Below the pieces are notes generated by a model. It was not told the DNA's origin, ran no database searches, and saw only the letters and a list, made by a program, of their open reading frames with translations. A program made the position numbers and the translations under genes. This document shows positions 21,001-32,159 of a stretch of 64,000 nt of DNA, piece by piece. This DNA comes from Trachythela sp. YZ-2020 (lineage: Eukaryota; Cnidaria; Anthozoa; Malacalcyonacea; Clavulariidae): assembly GCA_016169945.1 (NCBI GenBank), contig JADLSH010000393.1, positions 6,589,501 to 6,653,500 on the forward strand, read 5' to 3'. How positions within the stretch are numbered: position 1 is the first letter of the stretch; each line of letters starts with the position of its first letter.

Positions 21001-21091
21001 CTGTAATGCTTCAGCCACTTGCTGCGGTGTCAATGTGCTGTCATACTGCTTTAAATCATGGTCCTTCATCACTCTTTGTAATGACCGAACA
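21001..21091 (-). CDS. Integrase-core gene, upstream exon
   Basis: Acceptor TTTGTAG| and donor TTACAG|GTACC. It encodes VRSLQRVMKDHDLKQYDSTL and TPQQVAEALQ, a helix-turn-helix-like region that precedes the catalytic domain in related proteins. The 3' end is phase 0. Confidence 0.5.
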
Positions 21092-21142
21092 CTACAAATT
21101 ATCACACAGAAGTTAACACCAACAACAAATTGATCTTTTATT

Positions 21143-22215
21143 CAGGGTGTCCCAAAAACCATGCCCCCAAATATACACATGCCTGATTGGCATACTACTC
21201 AATTTTTCGTAAAATAGTAAATTACAAGCTGCCAGTGTTTTGACATTTTAGGTAAAAAAGTGTACTAAGTCTAAGAAAGACAATCCTAAGCAGGCTTTGG
21301 GCGCTTTATAATCTTTGACTTTAAGCGGCGATTACATCTGCTATTTTTGCTTGGGATTTTCTATTCTTATCGAACGTATAGGAGTTATAATCTAAAATTG
21401 GACATTTGGCTTTGCCTAAGGCTAAGATATCCCATATATTTTGTGGGTGAATATATTTAGTTGCCAGTATCAACAGGAGCAAGAAATTAGAGGTTTGATC
21501 TAGACATGAATATAAGTATGCACGGAGCATGGAGCACCAGAGCAACAATGCCAGACAAAAATTTAGATGTGATCTAATATACTAAATTGTACCGCTTATT
21601 TTTTAAAATTGCTATATATTACAAATAGCTTATTTTGTAACTGAAGAATGAAGACGATATATAGCATAACTTTATATGATATTAATTTACAAGGCGCGTA
21701 TTGCAGTTAAAACCTCTGTTTAATCTGACAAGAAGAAGTGATGTTCAACAGATGCAAAATTGAATATATCATAAAATAGCACGTTTACTAGGCTTGTGCT
21801 GCTACTTATATGTTTATATAGTGTAAATGTCTGTACAACAGTCTTATAAACCAATCGTATGCGAGATCGTATGGCTGGTCTTTGCGCAAGTTGTTTCTGA
21901 AGCCAGTGATTTTTATCTCTTTGCTTGCCAAGATGCTGTTTGAGTGTTTGACACTGTGACGCACAGCCGCATGTTTGAAATGTGGCAGTGTGGCAATGTG
22001 GCATGTTGTTGATGCCAGGCTTCGGCAGCACTTTCTTTGCGATAGTAACTTCTAGTTATACTTTGCGATAGTAACTTCTCCTATAGTCAAGATGATAAAG
22101 CACCCAACGCCAGCTTATAGGATTGTTTTTCTTAGTACATTTTTTTACATAAAATATCAAAACAATGGCAGCGAGTTTTACTATTTTACGAAAGATTGAG
22201 TTATTTTTCACGAGT
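21143..22215. mobile_element. Mariner-like non-autonomous element, decayed
   Basis: Begins CAGGGTGTCCCAAAAACC, a typical Tc1/mariner-type terminus. Inner inverted repeats at about 21196-21285 and 22130-22215 share TTTCGTAAAATAGTAAA and neighbouring blocks. The outer right terminus is not preserved. No transposase frame. Confidence 0.5.
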
Positions 22216-23286
22216 CCGGGTCGGAGTCCGAGTTTCGTAGTATGCCTATCCGATCAAATCTGAAACTGTTGAGCTCCAGTGTTGACAGCATTGTCGAATC
22301 TTTATATAGTTAGCACTCGAGTCAGAGACTGCTGCTGTTACGAAACGCGTCTCATGGGTCAACTATTATTTGCATGCTTAGAATAGTTAGACTGAAATAC
22401 AGTGTAAGTTTTGTTATACTGATTAGATTGTAGCCCACTAGACACTACCATTTAATAAATAATAAACCTGGCATTTAGTCAAATATAATATATAGAATAC
22501 ACTAATAAACCGACGTCGCATACCTTAAAGTGAGTCCATAGTGACTATGAAGATACATAAGAATCATAGTGTTTGATTTCAGTTTTATTACAAGTCTTTG
22601 AATTATATTTATAATTTCTACAATACAGTATATGAACCAAAAATTAGCGATACCCGTGACAGATGTTACAGACTTATGGTACAATACATGTTTCAAGTAT
22701 TCTCTCTTGGTTAATTTAACTTACACTGAATGGTTTACTTACCAGGAGTAATCTCAAATGCCATTCTCCACCGCCACGACAGATCTCCCAAGATCAGAAC
22801 GGTTATATGTAATACAAGGTATATATTGGACACAGAGTGGAACTAGTACCTTCACTACACCACTACCTATACATGCTGACCAACAGAAGCGTCCGACTTT
22901 TGCATTTTCAACTTTTGCATTTTCAAATTTTCCATTTTCAATTTTTCCATTCAACTTGTCTTGAAGTTTATACTAGTTAAGTTAAGTTTCCACTGGCACC
23001 GAGACTGAGCTATGTAAGGGATACTGATTATAAATATGATTACAACATTGACATTAATTAACAGATACAAACCATGCAACTATTAAAACAAGATCTATAG
23101 GTTTGGTTCTTCAAACAATGAGTATTAACACATAAATCGAAATTAAAGATAAAGTCTTATCGTCTATACATTATAAGTCATTATAAATAGGTCACACTGA
23201 TAAATTTTATGCGATTACGTGCATGTCAGACAACGAGGCAAGTTCTCATCTTTAGTTCTGCTTGCCCCCACCTGGCATGAATATAA
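22216..23286. other. No gene seen; short T-rich tandem repeat
   Basis: AT-rich, with a short imperfect tandem of CTTTTGCATTTTCAA-like units at 22896-22962. The overlapping frames on both strands there are repeat-derived. Otherwise nothing recognisable. Confidence 0.5.
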
Positions 23287-23621
23287 AGCCCCGTTTACAC
23301 TACAGCTTTTGCCTGGCCTGGGCCTGTAGATGTGAATGGGTTCCAGGCCAGCAATATAGTTGGCCTGGACTTGGCCTCGATTTCTTTGGTGTTAACAGGT
23401 TTTACACATTTACCTGAGCTGGCCTGGCCCAGGCCAGGGCTCGGTGCCACGGCATTTCCTAGATCCGCCATATTTATCGACGATTTTCGCCGATCACGTT
23501 ACTGCTAACGAGATAGCCACTGACATTCATGATGGCCTTGGCCGGCAACCTGGTGTTAATGGGTTACGTTTTACCTGGGCCTGGTCCAGGTCAGGCCTGG
23601 GTCTCTAGTGTAAATGCGGCT
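23287..23621. mobile_element. PIF/Harbinger-like MITE, TAA target
   Basis: 335 bp with ends AGCCCCGTTTACACTACAG and CTAGTGTAAATGCGGCT (inverse), flanked by TAA at 23284-23286 and 23622-23624. The interior holds many CCTGGCCTGGGCC-like words. TSD of three bases TAA is typical of PIF/Harbinger MITEs. Confidence 0.75.
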
Positions 23622-24730
23622 TAATCTTCTTCACTAATTTAGTTGTTAGAATTAAGGTGGTCTTGGACAAAAATATCCAATATTATCCATTTTAAAAAAA
23701 ATAAAAAAATGCAATCGTACAGCCTTCTTTTATCAGATCTGTATAATTTTAAACACAAAAGTATACGCGAAAACTAGATATATCTTATTCCGCACCTTCC
23801 TTAGGGTAAAATCATGAGTAAGTCATTCTAAGTATATGCAAAAACTATAAACTCTGTTTTTTCAGGTGACCATTTTAAAGTTGCCGAACACTCTACTGCT
23901 CAAATCAATCAGCCCAAAATATATATATTGTGTTGTATAACAGGGCCTTTTTTATCTAATGTACTGGAGGGGCCAAAGCCCCGCCCCCCCAGCCACCATG
24001 TTGGCCCCACCAGTAAGCTATTTTGGCCCCCACAGTGACGGTCCCTCTTGTCCAATATATAAGCAAAAAAGGGGGAAAACCTGAGTTTAGAGGAAAGTTA
24101 TGGTATTCTCACAACAATACCTGGCTCCGTTTAGATGGGATATATCAAAAATTGTCTCTGAAAATGCAGGAAATCAAGCCACAGAGACTCAAGAATACAA
24201 AAGTTTCTGGGGGAGACCCCAGACCCCCCTTCCACTTTCCACACCTGTAATACGTCACCTACCTGTTACGTCCCCTTTCGATGATGCCCCCCTCCACAAA
24301 CGATTTCTTAAAAAAATGCCCTGTTGTATAATTAATAATAAAGCTATGATGTAAATGTCAAAAAATCATGTAAAAGCAACATATTTCGTTATAAAGCAAA
24401 TACATTTCAACAAATTAAACGTTTGAAATAATACTGATAAATAAATATGTTTTTGAGGTTTACATATTGGATATACCAATTGGCTATACTTTAAACCAAA
24501 TGTCATATTTTTCTATGCTTTACTTCCATTGCTATTCTGTCCCAAACAAGCCTGTTGGAGGCATTTCTAGGTGTAACCATGGTATAGTATAAATGCAGTT
24601 CAGGCATAGTGTTAGTGTCGGGAAATGATAATCCTATTATATATTTCCATCCAAAATATGTTTGAAAATACAGACACTGAATTTTTTTTAGGAATTTTAT
24701 CCAACAAGTCAAAGTAATATTGTATGAAAA
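23622..24730. other. No gene seen
   Basis: AT-rich sequence with a short C-rich stretch (about 23970-24300) containing small open frames without any recognisable domain. Confidence 0.4.
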
Positions 24731-24820
24731 TTGTTATGGAAATATACGAAAATACGGAAATACAGAAACAGGAAAATACGGAAATATGAAAATACGGAAA
24801 CATGGAAATACATAAGTGTA
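24731..24820. repeat. Short tandem repeat, GAAATACG-like units
   Basis: About ten degenerate units of 8-16 bp of the type GGAAATACGGAAATACAG. The open frame across it is repeat-derived and is not called as a gene. Confidence 0.7.
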
Positions 24821-24854
24821 TTTTATGTTGTCGCGTCTGGGCCACCGTACTTAA

Positions 24855-26459
24855 AGGACATTGGCAACGAAAATTCTTATTGCCTATATCTTTCAGGCTT
24901 ACCTATGGAATACTTAATTTCGTATTTTCGCTTGCTACTGCATTTAGTTCTTGAGAAAATTATGAAAATGTACGGCAGTTGTCTGCCATTTTGAAAATTC
25001 TTGATATGCTAATTTATCCATGAATACATTTTGTGACGTCATTAGTAGGGTTCCGCAAATATAACAATATAAGATATATCGCATTTAAAGCATTCTAATA
25101 ACATTTTGTCAAAAAAATTACAGATATACGACGACTTATATTAAATAATTGTGTAACAATGTAGTACCACTTGTCTGTGGATATTTTTACGACAGTATTT
25201 GAAATATACGCGAATAGATTTTATTCCATTCGAGTATTATATTCTGCCGCATGTTTCAACACACATCATATACTCCAAATGAATATATACTTGTTGTGTA
25301 GCAGAAATAATATGTGCTTATTAGCGAAAAGGCTCCACTATGAAATATTATTATTTAAAGCATTTTTATACAATGGAAATTACATCAATAATTGTCTTTA
25401 TCAACAATTGTCTTTATCAATAATTGGCTTTATCTCCTGAATGACTCGCTAGATAAATGCGTAAAAACTGCTCAAATTCCAAAACAATCAAATCGGCATA
25501 GTTGGACAGTCTAGTATAAAGAAGCGCTATTACACAACAAACTACAAATAACATGCATGCTTAATTCGTAAGACATAATATATTGTCATATATTTAATCA
25601 TAACTGACATGTACATATATTATAAACGGCACACCGTGATTAATTATATTCTATACTGTAAAGAAACTCGCTACATTTTCAGAAAATATTTTACTTGCTG
25701 CCAGAGAACAGTTATATATAAACTATTTATATGTACTAAATAATGTATATACGACCAATTGACATGCACAACAGGTGAAAGCACAACAATTCTGCACTAG
25801 ATTTCCTTTTCAGTAACATGTACCTTGAACCTGTCTCAGTCACTCAGTGTCTCGAGTTAATATAACATTTGAAGTGATTTCATCCATCTTTTCTTGTGTC
25901 TTCGTTTAAAGAGTGTACTCTAACTACAACACGTGGTTCTTCAAACTTTTTGGAGAGTATATGACCATTTATCTTTCTCGTTAAACTTCAATTTACACAA
26001 AATACTATATCTTCAATAATACCCAATCATCCTGAAATGCGTCAGACAAATGTGTCCCACGCTGTAGTGCTGAATCGTTGCAAAATCCGCCACTCCTTTC
26101 CTTCCCACTCACTCAATATGATCTCATCTGATAGTATAGCACTTCCCTAGTTCCCTTGCCTGGTTATGAGAATTTCTGTTCATTATAACGCTCAAAATAA
26201 CGTATTTTAGTTAACACATAACCTTCGCGCAATATAAATCTCTATGTTGGTTTGAACGCAACCCTGCTAATGACGTCAAAAAGGTCATTAACCCCAAAGA
26301 TAATTTTTTCAAGATGGCAGCCGATGAGCAAATTTTATCAAACTTTACTTGCATTTTACTCGCAAACAAAATGTTTCAGAAGAAACTGGTAACATTTTCC
26401 TAGTTAGGTGGTCCACTAAGATTAAATAAGCCAATAAAAATTTTCGTTGCCAATGTCCT
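24855..26459. mobile_element. 1.6-kb non-autonomous element with TTAA target
   Basis: Ends AGGACATTGGCAACGAAAAT and the inverse ATTTTCGTTGCCAATGTCCT, flanked by TTAA (24851-24854 and 26460-26463). The first 21 bp match perfectly, then the match fades. No transposase frame in 1.6 kb. TTAA plus AGG terminus fits Kolobok-type better than piggyBac; the superfamily is an inference. Confidence 0.75.
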
Positions 26460-26474
26460 TTAACTCTTTCTGGT

Positions 26475-27073
26475 CGGTCGCATTTTAATTATGTTGTCGC
26501 AAGAGCACTTTGAGTACGATTTCCTTTGCAAAATATTTACCCCCTGGCAATGAAATTAACACCATTGGAATCCTTACAAAATAAGCTTTTTAACAGTGGG
26601 CTATTTTGCCGACTAAACATTACAGAATCAAAAATACTGAAAGTTTAATCCCAAACATGCCTCCAGTATACTCCAGTTCAACTCAAACAATCTTTAAAAT
26701 CTTCTTTATAAGACCATATTATCAGAGACTTGTAATTGTCGAAATTTAGCTTTTTATCTGTGTCTTTATGATGTAAAACTTGGCTGCGATACGGCGAATA
26801 GAAATATTTATTTTGATAAACTTGGCTGCGATACGGCGCTTGCCGTAGTTTGACTATATTATGGTTTGCCCACGCGCTTCAGTCCCGACAAAAATATCTT
26901 ATATAGGGTATTGTACCCTGGGGAATTCATTCCCGCCACTTAAAAAACCATAGCAACAGTCTTTGTTTGTCTTTTGGCCTTTTCCGGTTGTTTTTGTCTG
27001 AAATTCCAGTTTGACCCGTGCGCTACATTTCAAATTTCGCTGTAACTTTGTCAATTTTTATTGTGTTTCTTTG
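26475..27073. repeat. Dispersed repeat, copy 1
   Basis: About 600 bp nearly identical to 55733-57027 (same strand) apart from the 0.65-kb insertion there. It begins GGTCGCATTTTAATTATG and ends TTTTTATTGTGTTTCTTTG. Copy 1 holds an extra duplicated word ACTTGGCTGCGATACGGCG. No coding frame; likely a part of a larger unclassified element. Confidence 0.75.
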
Positions 27074-27084
27074 AGAAAGTAACT

Positions 27085-27480
27085 AGGACACTTTGCACAG
27101 GATAATCGATTCACTAGCACTTTGCACAGGATAATTGCTTCACCATAGCACTCTGCACAGGGTAATTGCTTCACTTGCATTCTACACTGGACAATTGTTT
27201 AACTAGCACTCTATACTCAACACATAATTGCGTCTCTTGCTCTCCACACAGGATAATCGCTCCAATAGCATTCTAAGCTGCATAATCGCGTCAGTGGCCC
27301 TATATCTCTACATTGGACAATCGCTTCACTAGCACTCTGCATCGCATGAATACTTCACTCTATAATGCATAATCTTGTTACTACCACTCTACGTGGCATG
27401 CACACTTCATTGACACTCCTCACTGCTTATACGCCTTACTAGCTGTCTACAATGCATAATCGCTGACTGGCATGTTCGGG
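27085..27480. repeat. Minisatellite, about 30-bp degenerate unit
   Basis: Roughly a dozen diverged copies of AGCACTTTGCACAGGATAAT followed by CGCTTCACT. The first copies match well; later ones are more diverged. It follows the dispersed repeat. Confidence 0.7.
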
Positions 27481-29164
27481 GTATTAACACCTGCACTCTC
27501 CAATTCAACAAACCTGGTTGGTTACTAGTGTGTGAGATGTTTAATCGCTGCTAAGGACATTTGACAAGTTGTATATGGGAACTCCATAGTCTATATTTCG
27601 GCCAAAACTCTAAAACATCTACACTCTACAATAGTTTGAGTGAACCATACGTGGGTATTTATTTGTATTTGTGGGACATATAAATCAGTGTTGAATATAA
27701 TTCAGACATAAACGCACAATAACGAGCTCTATTTATTAGAGTTCAAGGGTCAGCCGTCACATATTCTTGATAATTATTATACTGTAAATGGGTCAAGTTT
27801 TTACAAGAAAACCGAAGAGCTTAGTTGTCTCCCTCGATATAAGTATTCAGCTAGACGCATTCCTCACCATAACAGTGGAATACGCAAGACATTTAATCGC
27901 TTGCACATGTTGGTCAAATGTTGATAGACAAATTCAAATGAGTAACAATAAGATATTTATGAGTAGCAAAATTTAAATGCTAGGTTTTAGGACAATTTTC
28001 TACCTGCTAGTTCTTACCATGCTTCTCGATTAAAATTTAATTGATATTTAGCAGGTCAAGCTAGAACATGCAACAATACATAGGCCATGTACTATTGTTG
28101 ATTTGCCCGCTGAAATAGTGTTGAGAATACAACTGGCAATATGGCATGATTTTAATACTTTTATGAGTGAACTTCATCTAAAGAAAAGCTTGACAGGATA
28201 ATACAGGATATTCGTACAATATTTAAAAAGGCTTACCTCGTTTCCTTATTCAAATGACATTGATATAGCAGGTCAAGTTAAGTCAGTCCATTTTGTCTAA
28301 AATCGGCAAATCATTTCCACAGAGAAAAATATTTTCAAAAAACTTCTGTTACTTACTGAAAATACTCCCTCGACATTTTCCACATTCGAAATAGCACAGC
28401 AAATAAAAAGTTTGTTGGTTTGATGTATAATTTTCATAGTAAAATTATAAAAACATATGCTCTCGTGTTTAGAATGCTCGCCCTTCAGTAGTCCTCCTTC
28501 TTGAAATAATTAACATCAATCCAGTTATACATCGAGATCAAAGAGTAACAATATAATTACGTCATTTTAAGCTAGCTGTCACCACTGAGCTATACTATAT
28601 ATAGTATAGCCCAACACAATCTCTTTCCAAAATTAAGGCTATATCTTAATTGTCAAAAGTCTCTCAAATTAAGGTAGCCTTAATTTTAATTTTAATGATG
28701 ATGAATGCTGAACAGATTCGAGAGCGATATTGCTGACTCACTGTTTTCGCAAGTTGCCAGTATTCACTATTCACTCAAATTCACTCACATTAACTGGAAA
28801 ATACACAAAGGGCTATAGTTTTAAAGGTCTTAAAGGTCTATAGCTAATTGAATAGAATAAATGGAATAATAGTAATTTATTCTTGCCGTATTTAGGTGAG
28901 ATACAATTATATACAATGACCTATCTCGACCAAAGTCAGGATCTTCTATTTTGCATTTCTTCATGATGGTGCAGTCTATTTGGTATTGGTAAGCTATAAT
29001 ACTTTTAAAATAGCTATTTAGATGCTCGGGATAGTCCATGTGACTATGTACTGAGTTTATAGATATATCTCAGTTTATAGTTATCTATATATATTTATAT
29101 ATACGTGTAGGTTTAGGTCTACGAAACGCAAAGAGTGCTCGACAACATATAGTTAGAGCAAATT
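27481..29164. other. No gene seen
   Basis: AT-rich. Small inverted words near 28590-28690 (for example TATACTATATATAGTATA and AATTAAGGCTAT/GTAGCCTTAATT). Short frames have no recognisable domain. Confidence 0.5.
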
Positions 29165-29325
29165 ATAGTTTTTCGCTTACCTCAAAGCTTGTCTGCAACA
29201 GGCTGTTTCATCTGTAAAAGAATCATCAGGCAGTTTTACCTGTAAAACTTGTAAAACTGCCTGATGATTCTTTTACAGATGAAACAGCCTGTTGCAGACA
29301 AGCTTTGAGGTAAGCGAAAAACTAT
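29165..29325. repeat. Perfect palindrome, 75-bp arms, 11-nt loop
   Basis: 29165-29239 is the exact inverse of 29251-29325; I find no mismatch in 75 bp. Loop CTGTAAAACTT. The arm starts ATAGTTTTTCGCTTACC. (TA)n/CAGTTTATATAT repeats flank it. No coding potential. Perfect identity implies a very recent origin or a cloning/assembly fold-back. Confidence 0.9.
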
Positions 29326-29439
29326 ATTTATATATATATATATATTTATAGTTATAGTTTATAGATATATCTCAGTTATTTATCTCAGTTTATATATCAG
29401 TTTATATATCAGTTTATATATCTAGAAACTTGGTGTTAT

Positions 29440-29524
29440 TACTGTTATACTGCAGTACTAATTTAAACTGAAGTGCTGATTTAAACTGCAGTACTGATGT
29501 TAATAAACTGTAGTATACTGATGT
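29440..29524. repeat. About 20-bp satellite, left part
   Basis: Tandem copies of an AAACTGCAGTACTGATGTT-like unit. The same array, same orientation, resumes at 30663, so the element at 29528-30659 was inserted into it. Confidence 0.7.
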
Positions 29525-29805
29525 TAATGCATCAGTTAACTCCAGCTGCGACCATCCTCCCCCCCCCGGGCATTTGCAAGCTAACTTGTCCCCAGGCCCG
29601 GGCATTTGCAGGCATGCATTCACCCGGGGGCCGGGCATTTGTCAACATTGGGTCATTACCCCCGGGCATTTGTCCTTAACAGAGAAAAGACGGCAGCCAC
29701 AAGTTTTGGAGAATCCTCTGTGTAACTTTCCATGTAGATGGCAACCACGTTTTGATAAAAATTATTGGGAATAAGTTTTATTGTGTAACGCAACGTACTT
29801 GCTTA

Positions 29806-29840
29806 TTAACCCATTAACTGGCAGTACCCTACCACTGACA

Positions 29841-29873
<33 letters not shown>

Positions 29874-29943
29874 ACTCTGGCCTTAGACAGAGTAAAATAC
29901 TAAAGTAGGGCGCATCTGGATGCATTGCCAGCTAATGGGTTAA
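29806..29943. mobile_element. 138-bp fold-back MITE with TTAA ends, copy 1
   Basis: Starts TTAACCCATTAACTGGCAG and ends in the inverse (CTAATGGGTTAA). The interior has repeats of GGCGTTAGACAGAGTAAAA. TTAA ends suggest a piggyBac-type target site. A second copy of identical length follows at 29968. Confidence 0.8.
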
Positions 29944-29967
29944 CAAGGGACACTGGCAGATATTTTG

Positions 29968-30105
29968 TTAACCCATTAACTGGCAGTTCCCTACCACTGA
30001 TGAGTAAAATAGTCTGGCATTAGACAGAGTAAAATACTCTGGCGTTAGACAGAGTAAAATACTAAAGTAGGGCACATCTGGGCGCATTGCCAGCTAATAG
30101 GTTAA
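29968..30105. mobile_element. 138-bp fold-back MITE with TTAA ends, copy 2
   Basis: Same length and structure as the copy at 29806, with a few substitutions (for example GGCATTAGACAGAG). The 24-bp spacer CAAGGGACACTGGCAGATAT... separates the two. It may be a tandem duplication or two insertions. Confidence 0.8.
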
Positions 30106-30662
30106 GCTCTCTAACTATAGAAATGGCATTAACGTTTGATGCATTCCTGTCTTTTATAATGTGTATAAAAGTTTGTTTTATATTACCATTGGTTTTCAAA
30201 AGTAAAAGTTAGAATTTTTGAGAATTCTTCGTTACATGACTCACATTATTTTTCTTAATTTAATACTGTTTTACAACAAAAAATATTCAGTAAAAGCCTA
30301 GTATCTAAAATAAACGGTAGATAGCAAGTAGAAAGTGTGTCGTAGCCTTTCATCATTGTTTTCATCTGAACACAATGGTTTTCTTTCTTTCATCAAAAAA
30401 TCCAAAAAAGTACAAGGAAATGAGGTACCATTTAGTACAGTTGTCAAAGCATATTTGACATTTCCAGCATAAAATCTTGACTGATTTGTCAGCCCAGGGG
30501 TGGGACATTTGTTTTACTCTTTTGTCCCCGGGGTGGGGCATTGTTCCTTCTTTTTTGCACTACCCCCGGGCATTTATTTTGCACAAAAAAATTTTTAATT
30601 TACCAATGCCCGGGGGTTGGCCCGGGGGGGGGTGGTCGCAGCTGGAATTGACTGATGCATAA

Positions 30663-30755
30663 GCTGCAGTACTGATGTTAAACTGCAGTATACTCATGTT
30701 AATATGCAGTGCTGATGTTAAGCTGCAGTGCTGATGTTAAACTGCAGTACTGACT
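30663..30755. repeat. About 20-bp satellite, right part
   Basis: Units such as CTGCAGTACTGATGTTAAA, CTGCAGTATACTCATGTTAA and CTGCAGTGCTGATGTTAAG in direct tandem, continuing the array at 29440. Confidence 0.75.
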
Positions 30756-31158
30756 AAAGTGCTCTTGTCTAGAAGTTACCGACATGTATATTTTAGAACT
30801 GCATGAAAGATAATAAATACTGTTGATCCCAACGTTTGGAATAGGGTCTAGGGATTCTATGCTGCTATTAATGTTCAAACAACTGAACATTCAAGCAAAA
30901 TCCTTCTTAAATCCTCCCAACACTGCAGCAGTGGCTGGCACAACTAAAATGCACGCCAAATTAAGCATCAAATATAACCACTTTGAAGGTATAAACTTTG
31001 AAGGTATTCCCATTCAGGTCTAAAAATTGTATTTTTTATTTCACTCGAAATATCCACCACCTAAACCTTCTACCTTAATTTCAATCGAGTGAGAGGCAGA
31101 AAAAAAGCATCACAGAAATGAAAGTTATAGATTGTGAGCCTCTACTGTAATTGTGTCC
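30756..31158. other. No gene seen; left flank of the DIRS-order element
   Basis: AT-rich spacer. A short open frame at 30823-31023 has no recognisable domain. Confidence 0.4.
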
Positions 31159-31242
31159 TACTATTCTAAGTGCAGTCATGCGTAACATAGGATATAAAAG
31201 ACTGAGTTTACAATTAGTCTGGGTTAGTTTGGTAAACGAGAC
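31159..31242 (+). repeat. Split direct repeat A1 (left terminus)
   Basis: Starts TACTATTCTAAGTGCAGTCA and ends GGTTAGTTTGGTAAACGAGAC-like. Identical to A2 at 38231-38314. It contains a TATA-like word (GGATATAAAAG) and lies 27 bp upstream of the first ATG. Confidence 0.9.
31190..31200 (+). promoter_or_regulatory. TATA-like box in repeat A1
   Basis: GGATATAAAAG, about 70 bp upstream of the ATG of ORF1 at 31269. A position in the left terminal repeat is where a DIRS/Ngaro promoter is expected. The same word occurs in A2. Transcription start is not shown. Confidence 0.4.
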
Positions 31243-31268
31243 TCATTGTGTAGCTTTGCTCTTGGATT

Positions 31269-31410
31269 ATGGCCGAACCTGTAGACGTTGCCGTCGTTTT
31301 GCCACCGTTGCTACCTGGTCCAGCTCCGATAGAGAATGAACCAGCAATAGAACCTGTACAACAAGATGCCGATCCTCAGCCTATACAGCCTCAGGCACAG
31401 CCAGTGGAGG
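31269..31410 (+). CDS. DIRS element ORF1 (Gag-like), exon 1
   Basis: ATG begins MAEPVDVAVVLPPLLPGPAP, a Pro/Gln-rich N-terminus, ending at donor GGAG|GTATGT in phase 0. The downstream acceptor CTTTCTAG| at 33453 is also phase 0 and opens IGEQLRLLSEEVQALKADR, a coiled-coil-like start. Splicing of a Gag-like ORF is inferred from phase and signals; without splicing the frame stops at 31502. Confidence 0.5.
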
Positions 31411-32159
31411 TATGTTCAGTTGTTTTGAAGGAATATTTACGTGCACTTTGGGGATTTCTTTGTTGCCCTTTGAAGCTGGTCAGCCCGTGTACAGTATCTT
31501 GATTAGTATATTTTCTGCTTTACGTTTTGTGTTACTAGCAATCGGTCGTTTGGAGAAGTATATTTAGGCCGCATTGTATAGACTTTAGCCAGTATAGATA
31601 ATTTATTTTATGCTGTACTCCTCGCGTGTTCATCATGTTTATAATTATACGCAATTGACTATAAGTCAGAGGCTGCTTTACGTATCGTTTTGTATATTTA
31701 GATTAAGCTTGATCGACCAAATTTGTGTGAGTGATGCACGTGTTTTCTGTTTGTTAGGGCTGTTTGTTCATACATGTGCTGATAGTTTTGTTGTAGTACG
31801 TTCATTTCGCCCAAATAGCTAGTCAATTGTGAGCGTACGTCCGATTTTCGCTTAATTGACTGTTTTGCTTTATAATATTTTCTGACTCGGGTCGGTTCCT
31901 TTCACATGAATGCGCAATGACTTTCATGTTAATGATTTCTCGCTACGGTTGAGAGCAACGATACGTCGATTTGCTCTCTGGCTTTGAACTTTAATTTTAC
32001 TAATGTTAAAGTAATGTGTATTGTATTTATGAGGCCGATTTACGGTGGTGTATTGTGTATTTGTAAATGCTACATGTATTTTCGGGTTATAGTATTGGTT
32101 ATATACGGCCAATGTAACTGCCTATGAACGTATCGTTGTAAATTAATTGATAACTTTGT

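Larger units (their letters stand above)
17933..21091 (-). pseudogene. Integrase-core (DDE) domain gene, damaged
   Basis: Minus-strand exons 21001-21091, 19992-20088, 19518-19583, 18515-18667 and 17933-18132, most with clear GT-AG borders. Together they give the order of an integrase-core protein I recall from fish and cnidarians: VRSLQRVMKDHDLKQYDSTL, WLKVFSTNRDPWIVAKYYYE, IECWWSHLRRHWTTFWMDFF, FMPVLQRQLAGFMQE, LCPPGVPEDNFHFPE. Expected exons with the first catalytic Asp and most of the TDxGTEN block are not found, and a 2-bp loss breaks the fourth exon. Such genes are domesticated or transposon-borne; this copy looks inactive. Confidence 0.55.
29528..30659. mobile_element. 1.13-kb element with TAA target, in the satellite
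   Basis: Ends TGCATCAGTTAACTCCAGC and the inverse of TGCATCAGTCAATTCCAGC; 25 of the first 27 bp match. Flanked by TAA (29525-29527 and 30660-30662), PIF/Harbinger style. The interior holds repeated CCCGGGCATTTG words near both ends and two small TTAA elements. No transposase frame. Confidence 0.75.

Noticed and set aside
22754..22964. Overlapping frames on both strands
   Set aside because: Both arise from a T-rich tandem repeat (TTGCATTTTCAA-like).
24612..24845. Frames through ISVFSCFCISVFS-like peptide
   Set aside because: The peptide is the translation of the 8-16 bp tandem repeat at 24731.
27085..27480. CRISPR-like array
   Set aside because: The units are diverged and contiguous without unique spacers of constant length; it is a minisatellite in a eukaryotic genome.
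31940..32112. Minus-strand frame near the DIRS intron
   Set aside because: Lies inside the intron region with no domain and AT-rich composition.
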